Part shown: positions 41,801 to 44,720 of the stretch, piece by piece | How the letters are laid out: each line of letters starts with the position of its first letter | Numbering within the stretch: position 1 is the stretch's first letter | Assembly (NCBI GenBank): GCA_047967505.1 | Contig: CM106541.1 | Direction: 5' to 3' (one strand) | Origin: Dipteris shenzhenensis | Taxonomy: Eukaryota; Polypodiophyta; Polypodiopsida; Gleicheniales | DNA: 64,000 bases | Made by a program: the position numbers and the translations under genes | Notes under the pieces: model-generated | The model's input: only the letters and a program-made list of their open reading frames with translations | The model's database searches: none | What the model was told of the DNA's origin: nothing

Positions 41801-43751
41801 TCTTTGCAGTATTGCGATGGAGGGGGGATCGGTCTACTCTTGCGTGTTGGGTTTCACATTCTTTGCTATGAAGGGGGGTGTTGGAGATATCGTAGTCAAG
41901 GAGTGTGCTGGTATGAAGTGTTGGTGTGTAGTACTAGGTGATCTAGTACTAGTCTATGTGTGTGAGTCATGTGAGTGCCACGTGTCATCATGGGACTTAT
42001 CTCATATGCACTAGGTGCTAGTGTGTGAGTTAGTCGCCTATATACGGCTTGTACTTCACTTGTCTTGTCATACTTGATGAATGAATGAAGGCCTTTCTTC
42101 ATGTCTTCATTTGAGCATTATTTCCTCACACCCTAACACACTCTCTCTCTCTCTCTCTCCCTAACAGACTGGCTGATATGCTACATAGCGGGTCACCCCC
42201 AGCTTTAGGAACGTTTGTCTATAAGCTTTTCAAGCACAGGAACTCACCTAAGACATAAAGGTAGTTTCTCTTAATACCCTCCCCTCCAAGGGAGGAGTCT
42301 GTGTACGAGGATTTTGTATTGCTCAGGTCCCATAGGCCGATTTTTTGGTCTTCAGAGGACGATAATATATTCTTCTTCTTCTTCTCCTTCTTCTTCTTCT
42401 CTCTCTCTCTCTCTCCACCATGTTTCTAACATTAAAGATCCGACATGGACCCAGCTAGTTCTTGATATAATCATAAAGGATGACTACTGCTTAATTTAGC
42501 TTCCATGGGGCAGCAAGAATTCGCTTTGCCACCTCCCCACCGCCTTATGGATCTTCACAAAATAGCTCTTGATTTTTATATAAAATAGCTAGACCTTTGA
42601 GCGTTCAAAAGTACGGAGATGCGCATTTCCAGATGCTAATTCAAAGAAGCTTCTGATGAGTAGGACCTATGCACAAATCCACAAAAAAGAGTTTGTGTAT
42701 TTGCAATCATTGATCCAAAAAACGACTATAAGCACAAGCGCTCAAGAAAAGAAAGCCTACCAAAATTAGATCCAAGTCTAATGTGATTCTTAAAACATTG
42801 GTCAGTGATACCAAAAATCCAGAACTGACAGATCATAACTCCAACGTTTTTGCAACCTTCAATGAAAATAGTAAGCTGCCTGACCTCTTGTTCCACAGCT
42901 TCACCAATGCTCAAAGCTGCTGCCACAACACGTAATCCACCATTTTGACTATCCGTCATCAATTTGGCTACGGTCTTGTGCATTGTGATTACAGCTAACT
43001 TATCTGCTGATAGTAAACAGAGATATGGACCATAACATTCACGATACTTGAAGTATTCACATTTCCGGTAAGCTTCTTGTTCGGCTGAAATGGCATCACA
43101 GAGAGGCTCAAACCAACCCAAGAACATAGACTTCATAAAAGGTAGGCTTGGAGCCAACTGGTTCTTGCACAGTGCTTCCAACGCATCCTTGTATTCTTTG
43201 GCAGCACGCTGCCATGCGTCCGATTCCATCTTTATTTGCCTTGCGCGCAGCGCCCTCTCGTTCCTGCACCTTAATTCAGCTGTCGAGCCAGAGAGCGATT
43301 CCGATTTCACCTGTTCCGAGCGCGATATGTCGGGAGGCTCTGTAAGAAGACCGCCCATTGAAGCCTGCAACCTACTATTTTCATCCACAAAATCACTTCT
43401 CACAAATTCTTTCAATTGATGAGTCAACAAATGTTCAGAGCACGCGCTTTGTGCTCTAAAAGCTGGGATGAAATCGTCGCTGACAGGCGTCCCTTCTGGC
43501 AACTTCAAGCACATTTGATTGGCGATCCAGGGGATACCCCAGAGGACGGTGTTCAAGGTGCCGTGAACGTCAGTGATGGTGGGAGGGGAGGAGCTATCAT
43601 TGCCGAATTGGACGTGCAAAAGGGGAACTTCGGAAGCTACGCGGGGGTGAGGCAAAGCCAGGGAGTGAAGGTGACGAAGAGCGCGACTGGGATTGGGCAC
43701 GAATTCAGTGGTTTTACTGGGGGAGAAGAGCTGGAGGCTAATTCTCCACAT
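1011..43751 (-). CDS. RPOT: Organellar phage-type RNA polymerase (RPOT), 17 exons seen, 3' end outside window
   Basis: A single-subunit T7-like RNA polymerase that transcribes mitochondrial and/or plastid genes. The joined coding exons give 936 residues; plant RPOTs are about 950-1020, so about 70 C-terminal residues lie beyond base 1. Residues 1-40 are Ser/Arg-rich like an organelle transit peptide. Family blocks occur in order: [18 protein letters not shown], the RRKRM linker, [73 protein letters not shown] (D707, equivalent to T7 D537), [14 protein letters not shown] (K782 and Y790, equivalent to K631 and Y639) and [10 protein letters not shown]. The third catalytic residue (VHDSFW) is in the missing exon. 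All junctions are GT/AG and in phase with no internal stop, so the gene looks functional. Mitochondrial or plastid targeting cannot be decided from sequence. Confidence 0.95.
1527..1577 (-). CDS. RPOT: RPOT exon 16
   Basis: 51 bp encoding [17 protein letters not shown]. Acceptor TTACAG, donor GTACCA. Confidence 0.92.
1680..1769 (-). CDS. RPOT: RPOT exon 15
   Basis: 90 bp encoding [20 protein letters not shown] through [11 protein letters not shown] chose donor GTATATGT because it gives the family length between QPYRK and KTSLQ; an earlier GTAAAG would put the next exon out of frame. Confidence 0.9.
1878..1952 (-). CDS. RPOT: RPOT exon 14
   Basis: 75 bp encoding [20 protein letters not shown] through GDCAK. 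Acceptor GCGCAG, donor GTGATT. Confidence 0.94.
2069..2221 (-). CDS. RPOT: RPOT exon 13, motif B
   Basis: 153 bp encoding [20 protein letters not shown] through AASCYAAK. It carries the nucleotide-binding helix with K782 and Y790, equivalent to T7 K631 and Y639. Confidence 0.95.
2312..2396 (-). CDS. RPOT: RPOT exon 12
   Basis: 85 bp encoding [19 protein letters not shown] through RLLHGQ. It completes the codon split from exon 11. Acceptor CATAG, donor GTGAGC. Confidence 0.92.
2397..3230 (-). other. RPOT intron 11 with an inserted repeat R copy
   Basis: An 834-bp intron. Apart from the 161-bp repeat R insertion at 2773-2933 it holds only AT-rich sequence with TG/CATG-rich low complexity at 2560-2690. 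I see no gene in it. Confidence 0.7.
2773..2933 (-). mobile_element. Repeat R copy 1, truncated, with 20-bp target-site duplication
   Basis: The insert matches the copies at 14537-14822 and 40590-40950 from TAGATGAATCC through TGACGTCA. It is bracketed by a perfect 20-bp direct repeat, GCTTCAAAAGCTTTAATTTA, at 2753-2772 and 2934-2953. Duplications that long suggest target-primed insertion (LINE machinery) rather than an LTR element. It is shorter than the other copies at the TGACGTCA side, which would be the 5' side if R is read on the minus strand. The element class is unresolved. Confidence 0.65.
3231..3301 (-). CDS. RPOT: RPOT exon 11
   Basis: 71 bp encoding [20 protein letters not shown] through IAV plus two bases. 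Acceptor GGCAG, donor GTGAGG, phase 2 out. Confidence 0.94.
3407..3457 (-). CDS. RPOT: RPOT exon 10, motif A
   Basis: 51 bp encoding [17 protein letters not shown]. The first Asp is the metal-binding catalytic residue equivalent to T7 D537. Acceptor GTTAG, donor GTAAGT. Confidence 0.95.
3818..4234 (-). CDS. RPOT: RPOT exon 9 (residues 568-706)
   Basis: The largest internal exon, 139 codons, beginning [20 protein letters not shown] and ending ISHLPVHQ. The acceptor GTGCACAG restores ELKLS-IARQM across intron 8. A (CT)n microsatellite of LINE origin begins only 35 bp upstream of this acceptor. Confidence 0.95.
4270..4314 (+). repeat. (TC)22 microsatellite beside RPOT exon 9
   Basis: A pure TC run followed by CCCCCC. 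It is the left boundary of the LINE stack and lies 35 bp from the exon 9 acceptor; in the RPOT transcript it is a GA tract just upstream of the branch-point zone. Confidence 0.9.
4315..4572 (+). mobile_element. Short LINE 3'-tail remnant ending in a TC microsatellite
   Basis: Contains TTGTATCTGG, TTTCATAAATCC and GGTCTTTCGAAGACTT at about 4423-4465, a decayed form of the family A LINE tail. A pyrimidine (TC)n run at 4545-4572 ends the block and is the start of the next element. No reading frame is recognisable. Confidence 0.55.
4573..5246 (+). mobile_element. LINE family B, 5'-truncated copy (ORF2 C-terminus and tail)
   Basis: Bases 4606-4977 encode the end of an ORF2-like protein with a C-terminal cysteine-histidine motif ([21 protein letters not shown]-x2-C-x9-H-x4-C). 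The tail carries a two-step stem-loop at 5165-5199, then a (TTC)n-(TC)n run to 5246. The last 245 bp recur at 42163-42415. The element starts right after a TC microsatellite and is antisense to RPOT. Confidence 0.75.
5247..6665 (+). mobile_element. RT-less element bearing a family A LINE tail
   Basis: This stretch lies between two LINE tails. It begins with very C-rich sequence (5250-5720), then a short frame with a Lys-rich [19 protein letters not shown]-rich serine-coding sequence, and AT-poor 3' sequence. It ends in TTGTATCAG, the family A stem-loop at 6604-6637 and a (TTTC)n run to about 6665. No endonuclease or RT is visible. It could be a non-autonomous partner that uses LINE A machinery, or a LINE 5' end joined to a tail by deletion. 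Confidence 0.5.
6715..7776 (+). CDS. LINE ORF1p-like protein with coiled coil and RRM-like domain
   Basis: 353 codons, open throughout. Residues about 14-123 are a Ser/Pro-rich region formed by a 55-residue tandem duplication (nt 6755-6919 and 6920-7084, containing [11 protein letters not shown] and [18 protein letters not shown]). Residues about 155-205 form a Gln/Glu-rich coiled coil with repeated EQA heptads. Residues about 263-340 ([38 protein letters not shown]) resemble the RRM-like domain of L1 ORF1p, an RNA-binding chaperone that trimerises. The stop may itself be a nonsense mutation, since similar sequence continues a further 30 codons. Start chosen at the first ATG after the 5' junction. 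Confidence 0.75.
   Translation: MTPTSEGSYTVPHYASTFLSTLHLSQPTFPHPVGITSSKPLSSPYRTHLTHSSPSLQSHPHTFMPQSFHASTFLSPLPLSQPTFPHPVGIASSRPLSSPYRTHLIHSSPSLQSHPHTFMPQSFQFSLGHGSADPSEAWENLLMEVHSIREHKMELSRFAKEQARFTQEQAHLIQEQAHAIRDQANLIQGLRQEILPLRQEVTAICTVPRSTPVVETQIASMQSTIQETSKWVDVAKRGPTRITVLAILLEQQQRASKALNIRVHGISPTEATPMTDAMAFAATTLDVTEHRIERAWRVGRDLDREQPLIIRFHDAQARLSALRRRSALPDQLANSMDEDLTPLQVEERRFMLQ
7840..11280 (+). pseudogene. LINE ORF2 (endonuclease, reverse transcriptase, zinc motif), broken
   Basis: The AP endonuclease includes VGDFNARTG near 8250 and [13 protein letters not shown] with [11 protein letters not shown] near 8510-8575. The RT includes [29 protein letters not shown] near 9610-9645 and [19 protein letters not shown] near 9790. 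The polymerase box reads YANDVALLS at 9912 where the related copy at 35013 reads YADDVALLS, so a metal-binding Asp is lost. A C-terminal [19 protein letters not shown] motif lies near 10940-11000. At least five frame breaks make this copy inactive. Confidence 0.85.
11861..12114 (+). mobile_element. LINE family A 3'-end fragments
   Basis: Begins after a TC/AC microsatellite with a LINE tail containing TTGTATCAAG and a stem-loop at 11900-11931 whose outer AGTCT/AGACT pairing is intact. The following sequence (to 12114) resembles LINE 3' UTR (CAGGAGACCGCCGCGGAC). No frame is recoverable. Confidence 0.55.
12115..13610 (+). mobile_element. LINE family A, old 5'-truncated copy
   Basis: Starts within the C-terminal RT region, matching the copy at about 35150 onward (CGTCAACGCCTCATCATATG, then ASYTYLGV and [14 protein letters not shown]-like coding). 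It runs to a tail with TTGTATCTG, a stem-loop at 13535-13566 (AGTCT/AGACT kept, inner stem weakened) and TTTC-rich sequence. It has many stops and indels and is the most diverged LINE copy in the stack. Confidence 0.7.
13611..14475 (+). mobile_element. Ty3/gypsy integrase C-terminal remnant
   Basis: Translation around 13920-14020 gives [20 protein letters not shown], the conserved end of Ty3 integrase. Around 14365-14440 it gives [17 protein letters not shown], a chromodomain-like ending. Stops interrupt the frame between these. A poly-G run (14459-14474) follows the gene end and may be an expanded polypurine tract; no LTR could be confirmed. Confidence 0.7.
14537..14822 (-). mobile_element. 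Repeat R copy 2
   Basis: Matches R copies 1 and 3 (TAGATGA, ACTCATCCTCTAAAAACA, ATAGCAGGGACTAGCTACTA). An imperfect flanking repeat AGGTAAACCWATG occurs at about 14520 and 14826, consistent with a target-site duplication. The TGACGTCA motif of the other copies is altered here (AACGTCAT). Confidence 0.55.
14836..15473 (-). other. Remainder of RPOT intron 8, nothing recognised
   Basis: AT-rich non-coding sequence up to the exon 8 donor. I see no gene, repeat or transposon motif in it. Confidence 0.6.
15474..15605 (-). CDS. RPOT: RPOT exon 8 (residues 524-567)
   Basis: Encodes [20 protein letters not shown] through CDTELKLS. Acceptor TTCAG, donor GTAAGT; 44 codons. An 11.2-kb intron follows. 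Confidence 0.94.
16159..16272 (-). CDS. RPOT: RPOT exon 7 (residues 486-523)
   Basis: Encodes [20 protein letters not shown] through DIVDRKD. Acceptor GGCAG, donor GTAAGA; 38 codons, phase 0. Confidence 0.94.
16374..16491 (-). CDS. RPOT: RPOT exon 6
   Basis: Encodes [18 protein letters not shown] through RQLRPVFE. Acceptor CTGTAG, donor GTAAGC; 118 bp completes the split Gly codon from exon 5. Confidence 0.93.
16492..17613 (-). other. RPOT intron 5, nothing recognised
   Basis: A 1.1-kb intron of ordinary composition. Short frames on both strands have no recognisable domain. Confidence 0.6.
17614..17672 (-). CDS. RPOT: RPOT exon 5
   Basis: Encodes [19 protein letters not shown] plus two bases of a Gly codon; 59 bp. 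Acceptor GCTAG, donor GTACGG. Joined to exon 4, the spacing between IECDP and PYMPML matches the family exactly. Confidence 0.92.
17673..19042 (-). other. 3' part of RPOT intron 4 region without recognised elements
   Basis: AT-rich intron sequence; a pyrimidine-rich stretch near 17930-18010 is the only compositional feature. No gene recognised. Confidence 0.5.
19043..19266 (+). mobile_element. LINE endonuclease fragment
   Basis: Encodes [20 protein letters not shown], the GDFN block of a LINE AP endonuclease, then [17 protein letters not shown] in another frame. The fragment ends where a copia LTR begins, so the LTR element appears to have interrupted or joined it. Confidence 0.6.
19267..19537 (-). 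repeat. Copia 3' LTR (minus strand)
   Basis: On the minus strand this follows a purine tract (GGAGGGGGG, 19541-19549). It begins TGTAGGCCATC and ends near CCTAACCCAACA. It contains CAGTTAGGAC-type direct repeats and TATTAAAGC. Boundaries rest on TG/CA ends only. Confidence 0.5.
19550..20400 (-). pseudogene. Ty1/copia reverse transcriptase - RNase H remnant
   Basis: The clearest part (19661-20047) reads [53 protein letters not shown] and [14 protein letters not shown], the RNase H end of a copia polyprotein. Upstream on the minus strand a decayed RT gives LYGDDMLVT (for YVDDM) near 20300 and DSDWAGC near 20110. It is in the same orientation as RPOT and is broken by stops and frameshifts. Confidence 0.85.
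20436..22080. repeat. 1.09-kb tandem duplication in RPOT intron 4
   Basis: Bases 20436-21017 match 21528-22080 with indels (GTTTCCTTGTTCAAAACCTA, then a shared run through TTTGATCAGAGA, TTAGTCTGAG and AACAGCCCAATAA). The block includes AGCATGGTACACACACCATC, and a third copy of this short segment forms the exon 4 donor at about 22100-22130. The duplication therefore copied intron sequence together with a splice-donor context. Confidence 0.75.
22127..22184 (-). CDS. RPOT: RPOT exon 4
   Basis: Encodes [19 protein letters not shown]; 58 bp, which restores phase 0 with exon 3. The donor is ATG followed by GTGTGTGG. The donor neighbourhood recurs twice upstream on the plus-strand coordinates (see the duplication at 20436-22080). 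Confidence 0.9.
22311..22444 (-). CDS. RPOT: RPOT exon 3
   Basis: Encodes [16 protein letters not shown] and [16 protein letters not shown]. Acceptor GATGTAG, donor GTAATG; 134 bp, leaving phase 2. The intron between exons 2 and 3 is only 80 bp. Confidence 0.93.
22525..22743 (-). CDS. RPOT: RPOT exon 2 (residues 290-362)
   Basis: Acceptor TTCAG, donor GTAATC; 219 bp, phase 0 at both ends. It encodes a Lys-rich linker with [13 protein letters not shown] and [10 protein letters not shown], typical of plant RPOT. It is separated from exon 1 by a 20.1-kb intron. Confidence 0.93.
22744..23157 (-). other. RPOT intron 1, distal part, nothing recognised
   Basis: Non-coding intron sequence adjoining the exon 2 acceptor. 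No transposon domain or RNA gene is visible. Confidence 0.5.
23158..23684 (-). repeat. Possible LTR (minus strand)
   Basis: On the minus strand the block starts TGTTGTAAAATCCC next to the gag region, has a palindromic TATA segment CCCCTATATAGGGG at about 23508-23521, a CAG-rich stretch (23277-23300), and ends TTTCTGACA. TG/CA ends and a TATA box fit an LTR, but no target duplication or second copy was seen. Confidence 0.35.
23690..26014 (-). pseudogene. Ty3/gypsy gag polyprotein, broken
   Basis: Begins [20 protein letters not shown] at 26014. After a Gln/Pro/Ser-rich region comes the capsid domain (25000-24560: [70 protein letters not shown]) and a zinc knuckle-like [17 protein letters not shown] near 24260-24210. 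Several in-frame stops occur, for example at 25786 and 25266. Protease, RT and integrase are not found downstream, so the element is a 3'-truncated or gag-only copy. It is sense with RPOT and would be read through in the pre-mRNA. Confidence 0.8.
26235..26512. repeat. Degenerate CTAAC-rich tract in a Ty3 leader
   Basis: About 280 bp rich in CTAACC, CCTAAC and AACCTA units without strict period. It lies between the gag start and the primer binding site of the Ty3 element, in its untranslated leader. It resembles plant telomere-like sequence only loosely. Confidence 0.65.
27135..27146 (-). promoter_or_regulatory. Ty3 primer binding site (initiator tRNA-Met)
   Basis: The minus strand reads TGGTATCAGAGC, the usual plant LTR-retrotransposon PBS complementary to initiator methionine tRNA, one base after an LTR end TCTACA. 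Confidence 0.85.
27148..27450 (-). repeat. Ty3 5' LTR (left boundary approximate)
   Basis: Lies directly upstream of the PBS on the minus strand. It contains a TATATAAG box (27372-27379) and a long pyrimidine-rich U5-like stretch ending in CTACA. The outer end is not certain; sequence related to 41556-41640 begins near 27540. Confidence 0.6.
27545..27797 (-). pseudogene. Copia gag N-terminal fragment
   Basis: Reads [19 protein letters not shown], then [20 protein letters not shown] and [18 protein letters not shown], the start of a copia gag domain. It has an in-frame stop after WDE and ends early, next to the Ty3 LTR. It belongs with the copia leader and LTR to its right. Confidence 0.7.
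27798..28611 (-). other. Copia untranslated leader
   Basis: Lies between the PBS and gag of the minus-strand copia element. Repeated phrases such as TTTGAAGACC, GCTGTTGCTGC and CATTTTGGAGC-like segments occur. A related leader is seen on the plus strand at about 38540-38850. Confidence 0.55.
28612..28623 (-). promoter_or_regulatory. Copia primer binding site
   Basis: The minus strand reads TGGTATTAGAGC, one mismatch from the initiator tRNA-Met PBS, directly adjoining the LTR end TTATAACA. Confidence 0.75.
28624..28836 (-). repeat. Copia 5' LTR
   Basis: 213 bp with TGTTGGAGATATCATAG at its start and TTTATAACA at its end, adjoining the PBS. It contains a CCTATAAAG TATA box and a (TC)n stretch. 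The first 13 bases match the LTR at 41879, so the two are the same family. Confidence 0.8.
29120..29378 (-). repeat. Copia 3' LTR of a second family
   Basis: On the minus strand it follows the polypurine tract CATGGGGGG (29379-29387) with TGTTAGAATTATTATC. A possible end TTTCTCACA lies near 29124. The family differs from that of the LTR at 28624-28836. Confidence 0.5.
29391..30240 (-). pseudogene. Ty1/copia reverse transcriptase C-terminus and RNase H
   Basis: Encodes in order [96 protein letters not shown] and [18 protein letters not shown]. It is split between frames at about 30075 and 29630. It is followed by a polypurine tract and LTR, so this is the 3' end of a decayed element whose 5' part is missing. 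Confidence 0.88.
30246..30602 (+). pseudogene. Possible hAT-type transposase C-terminal remnant with acidic tail
   Basis: The frame reads [20 protein letters not shown], recalling the plant hAT dimerisation-domain end (xLVYVHxNLRLLSR). It continues into a Ser-rich segment and a long Asp/Glu tail, ending at TGA 30600-30602. Only this C-terminal part is present and the family assignment rests on one short motif. Confidence 0.35.
30603..31870. other. Intronic sequence, no gene recognised
   Basis: Bases 30603-31480 look like 3' flank and AT-rich intron with short repeats (ATGATCAATGATCAAT, TCATGACTCATGAGTGATGA). Bases 31500-31870 are C/G-richer and form the minus-strand leader of an LTR element whose PBS is at 31878. 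Confidence 0.45.
31878..31890 (-). promoter_or_regulatory. LTR-retrotransposon primer binding site
   Basis: The minus strand reads TGGTATCAGAGCC two bases after an LTR-like end CTTCACA. The matching LTR would extend rightward from 31893, but its outer edge was not identified; the 190-bp tandem array starts about 110 bp away. Confidence 0.75.
32003..33000. repeat. Tandem array of a 190-bp unit, 5.2 copies
   Basis: Copies start at 32003, 32193, 32383, 32581, 32771 and 32962 (partial), each with TGCCCACATC. Internal landmarks are GATGGGACTCAAACTTTG, GGACCTGTG, AATGACCCATTCC and TGCAACGAGGTGCATAG. Unit length is 190, 190, 198, 190 and 191 bp. It is not a multiple of three, so the parallel frames on both strands are by-products. 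Confidence 0.9.
33001..34640 (+). other. Two pyrimidine-rich blocks with ordinary DNA between
   Basis: Bases about 33240-33640 and 34050-34640 are almost pure C/T on the plus strand with CCTCC, TTCCC and CCCCCC runs but no fixed period. Bases 33640-34040 between them are of ordinary composition with no recognised gene. The second block ends exactly where a LINE copy begins. Confidence 0.6.
34641..35790 (+). pseudogene. LINE reverse transcriptase fragment with intact YADD
   Basis: Reading through TAG codons at 34769 and 35320, the frame covers RT fingers and palm to the thumb region ([60 protein letters not shown]). The amino-terminal third of RT and all of the endonuclease are absent because the insertion is 5'-truncated. 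Confidence 0.85.
34641..36870 (+). mobile_element. LINE family A, 5'-truncated copy with complete tail
   Basis: Starts inside the RT domain ([13 protein letters not shown]-like coding) and keeps [32 protein letters not shown] and an intact [11 protein letters not shown] at 35013. It continues through the C-terminal region to a 3' UTR with ATG/GAT-rich repeats, TTGTATCAGG, a perfect stem-loop at 36794-36825 and (TTTC)n-(TC)n to about 36870. Several stops are single C-to-T changes (for example TAG at 35320-35322 where the 6666-11845 copy has CAG). Confidence 0.88.
36871..38010 (+). mobile_element. LINE 5' region with a second type of ORF1
   Basis: Begins right after the TC tail of the preceding LINE. 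Translation at about 37480-37960 gives a helical stretch ([20 protein letters not shown]), [16 protein letters not shown], then [20 protein letters not shown] and [14 protein letters not shown]. These match the RRM and C-terminal domain of L1-type ORF1 proteins. The frame has stops and shifts, and no ORF2 follows before copia sequence starts. Confidence 0.6.
38011..38539. other. Unassigned stretch between LINE ORF1 and copia leader
   Basis: I recognise no domain here. A closed plus-strand reading ([19 protein letters not shown]) has no known family to me. Confidence 0.4.
38850..39470 (+). pseudogene. Copia gag fragment
   Basis: Reads [20 protein letters not shown], then [40 protein letters not shown] and [20 protein letters not shown], ending in a zinc knuckle start [11 protein letters not shown] where a TGA follows at 39435. 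There are stops in the N-terminal half. Confidence 0.82.
39480..40378 (-). repeat. Probable LTR-like insertion
   Basis: It separates copia gag from the copia RT start. On the minus strand it opens TGATGGAGTCCC, has a TATAAAAGG box (40180-40188 region) and ends near CGATCA. Internal short repeats such as CAGACTGAGT and CTGAAG-like words occur. No matching second LTR or clear target duplication was seen. Confidence 0.4.
40383..40600 (+). pseudogene. Copia reverse transcriptase N-terminal fragment
   Basis: Reads [40 protein letters not shown] and SIDRYRARL, the canonical start of the copia RT domain, and stops abruptly where repeat R begins. Confidence 0.8.
40590..40950 (-). mobile_element. Repeat R copy 3, longest
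   Basis: Shares TAGATGAATCCAGGAACAT through TGACGTCATCAGCGCC (TGACGTCA at 40737-40744) with copies 1 and 2, and TACAAAGTCTTC through GCACTAAAGGAGAAGGC with copy 2. It has a plus-strand TATAAAAG at 40775-40782. It interrupts a copia RT frame. Confidence 0.6.
40951..41878 (+). other. Copia/Ty3-derived internal sequence, little recognisable
   Basis: Bases 41556-41640 (GTTGAGTCAAATAAAGG, then GAATGTATTTGGAGTCAATA) resemble the minus strand near 27460-27540. Three purine runs (around 41710, 41820 and 41870) look like polypurine tracts. No coding domain was recognised. Confidence 0.45.
41879..42138 (+). repeat. Copia 3' LTR
   Basis: 260 bp from TGTTGGAGATATCGTAG to CACACCCTAACA, preceded by the polypurine tract GAAGGGGGG and containing CCTATATACGG as a TATA box. 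It matches the 5' LTR at 28624-28836 at its start and in GGGACTTATCYCATATG. Confidence 0.8.
42139..42415 (+). mobile_element. LINE family B, tail-only copy
   Basis: After a (CT)n run at 42141-42160 comes the last 245 bp of LINE B, near identical to 5006-5246, with the stem-loop at 42326-42360 and (TTC)n-(TC)n at 42371-42414. It is a severely 5'-truncated insertion flanked on both sides by TC microsatellite. Confidence 0.85.
42416..42884 (-). other. 5' end of RPOT intron 1
   Basis: Ordinary intron sequence following the exon 1 donor. No element recognised. Confidence 0.6.
42885..43751 (-). CDS. RPOT: RPOT exon 1 (residues 1-289)
   Basis: Starts at the first ATG of the frame (MWRISLQLF); the frame is closed upstream by TGA at 43920-43922 with no earlier in-frame ATG. 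It holds the transit peptide and N-terminal domain ([19 protein letters not shown], then the FLGWFEP block). It ends in GAG before donor GTCAGG, phase 0. Confidence 0.93.
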
Positions 43752-43926
43752 GCCGTCTCCCGCCCAAAGCGAAGCTGGGGAGTGGGCAATGCCTGCATAA
43801 TATGGAGGCGAGGAAGGGGCAAGGGTGGCTATGGTGAAAGTGCTTGGAGCTCTGGAGGAGCAGGAGGAGTTGATGATGATGAAGAAGAAGAAGCTCCTCC
43901 CTGCAAAAAAACTGTTCCCTCAACAG
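43752..43926 (-). promoter_or_regulatory. RPOT 5' leader with two upstream overlapping out-of-frame ATGs
   Basis: Upstream of the RPOT start there are ATGs at 43923 and 43822 in the two other frames. The first opens a 61-codon frame that ends at 43738, overlapping the RPOT start by 14 bases; the second runs to 43637. If the transcript starts upstream of them they could limit initiation at the main ATG. The transcription start is not visible from sequence. Confidence 0.4.
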
Positions 43927-43927
43927 A

Positions 43928-44720
43928 ATTGCCTTTCTAGTTCATTCATCCCCCAAAACCCAAAATCTTAGGTCAAATCCCTCTCCAACCTTTCCACCCC
44001 ACATCTTACCTAACTCAGGTTTCACACCCGTCCCGACCGGTGCACTCGTGCCTTGGGCATACCCACGTTTGGATGCATTCAGTGAGATCTCTTCTTACGC
44101 CTGGCCGGTGCAATGGACCTTCTGGTCATCGCTCATCATCGCTGCCTACAAGGTGGCCCAACCGCCACTCACCGTTCAAGCCACACACACACACACACAT
44201 CTGTTCAAATGCTCAAATGGGTCACAAATTCTCGAATGGATCGGGCAGGGCCTCCATGGATCAGTATGGCGACTCAAAGCAGCACATTTACGACCCACGT
44301 GTGAACCACGGGGGTGATGCGTGCACCTATGCATCATAAGAAAGTGCCTCAATATCCCCCTCCGGACATGTGCACCAAAGAGTTGCTTTTCCAATTCCAA
44401 TGCCCATGCTACACCCAAAACCCCAATCTCAGGTCAAACCCCTCAAAGGTTCAACCATCTCTGTAAGCTAAATTTCAAGACCAAACCATACCACAACCAT
44501 GGGTAGTTTCAAACGCATTCGGACGAGTGCATTGAGTATCCCCCTACAGATCCAAGAATAAAGAATTGCCTTTCCAATTCCACCACCATGCTACACAGAA
44601 AACCCTAATCTTAGGTCAAGCCCCTCGACCCACCTAAGGGTTCACAACCATCTTCTCAAAGTTATCTTCTCTGCTCCTCAAGGTTTTCGCGACGGGGGTC
44701 CACACAAAATACATAACGCG
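43928..44720. repeat. Triplicated imperfect repeat in the RPOT 5' flank
   Basis: Three blocks begin near 43930, 44384 and 44570. Each has a TTGCYTTTCYA start, a CCAAAACCC-like block, then AATCTYAGGTCAA followed by CCCCTC. Divergence and indels are substantial. An AC microsatellite (about 44183-44199) sits in the first spacer. The repeat abuts the RPOT leader, so it covers the likely promoter area. Confidence 0.6.

Larger units (their letters stand above)
38540..42138 (+). mobile_element. Composite Ty1/copia element with nested insertions
   Basis: Plus-strand order: leader (38540-38850), gag (38850-39470), a foreign LTR-like insert (39480-40378), start of RT (40383-40600), repeat R (40590-40950), about 900 bp of mixed sequence, polypurine tract GAAGGGGGG (41870-41878) and a 3' LTR (41879-42138). 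Leader and LTR match the minus-strand copia element at 27545-28836, so both belong to one family. Protease, integrase and most of RT are missing. Confidence 0.65.
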
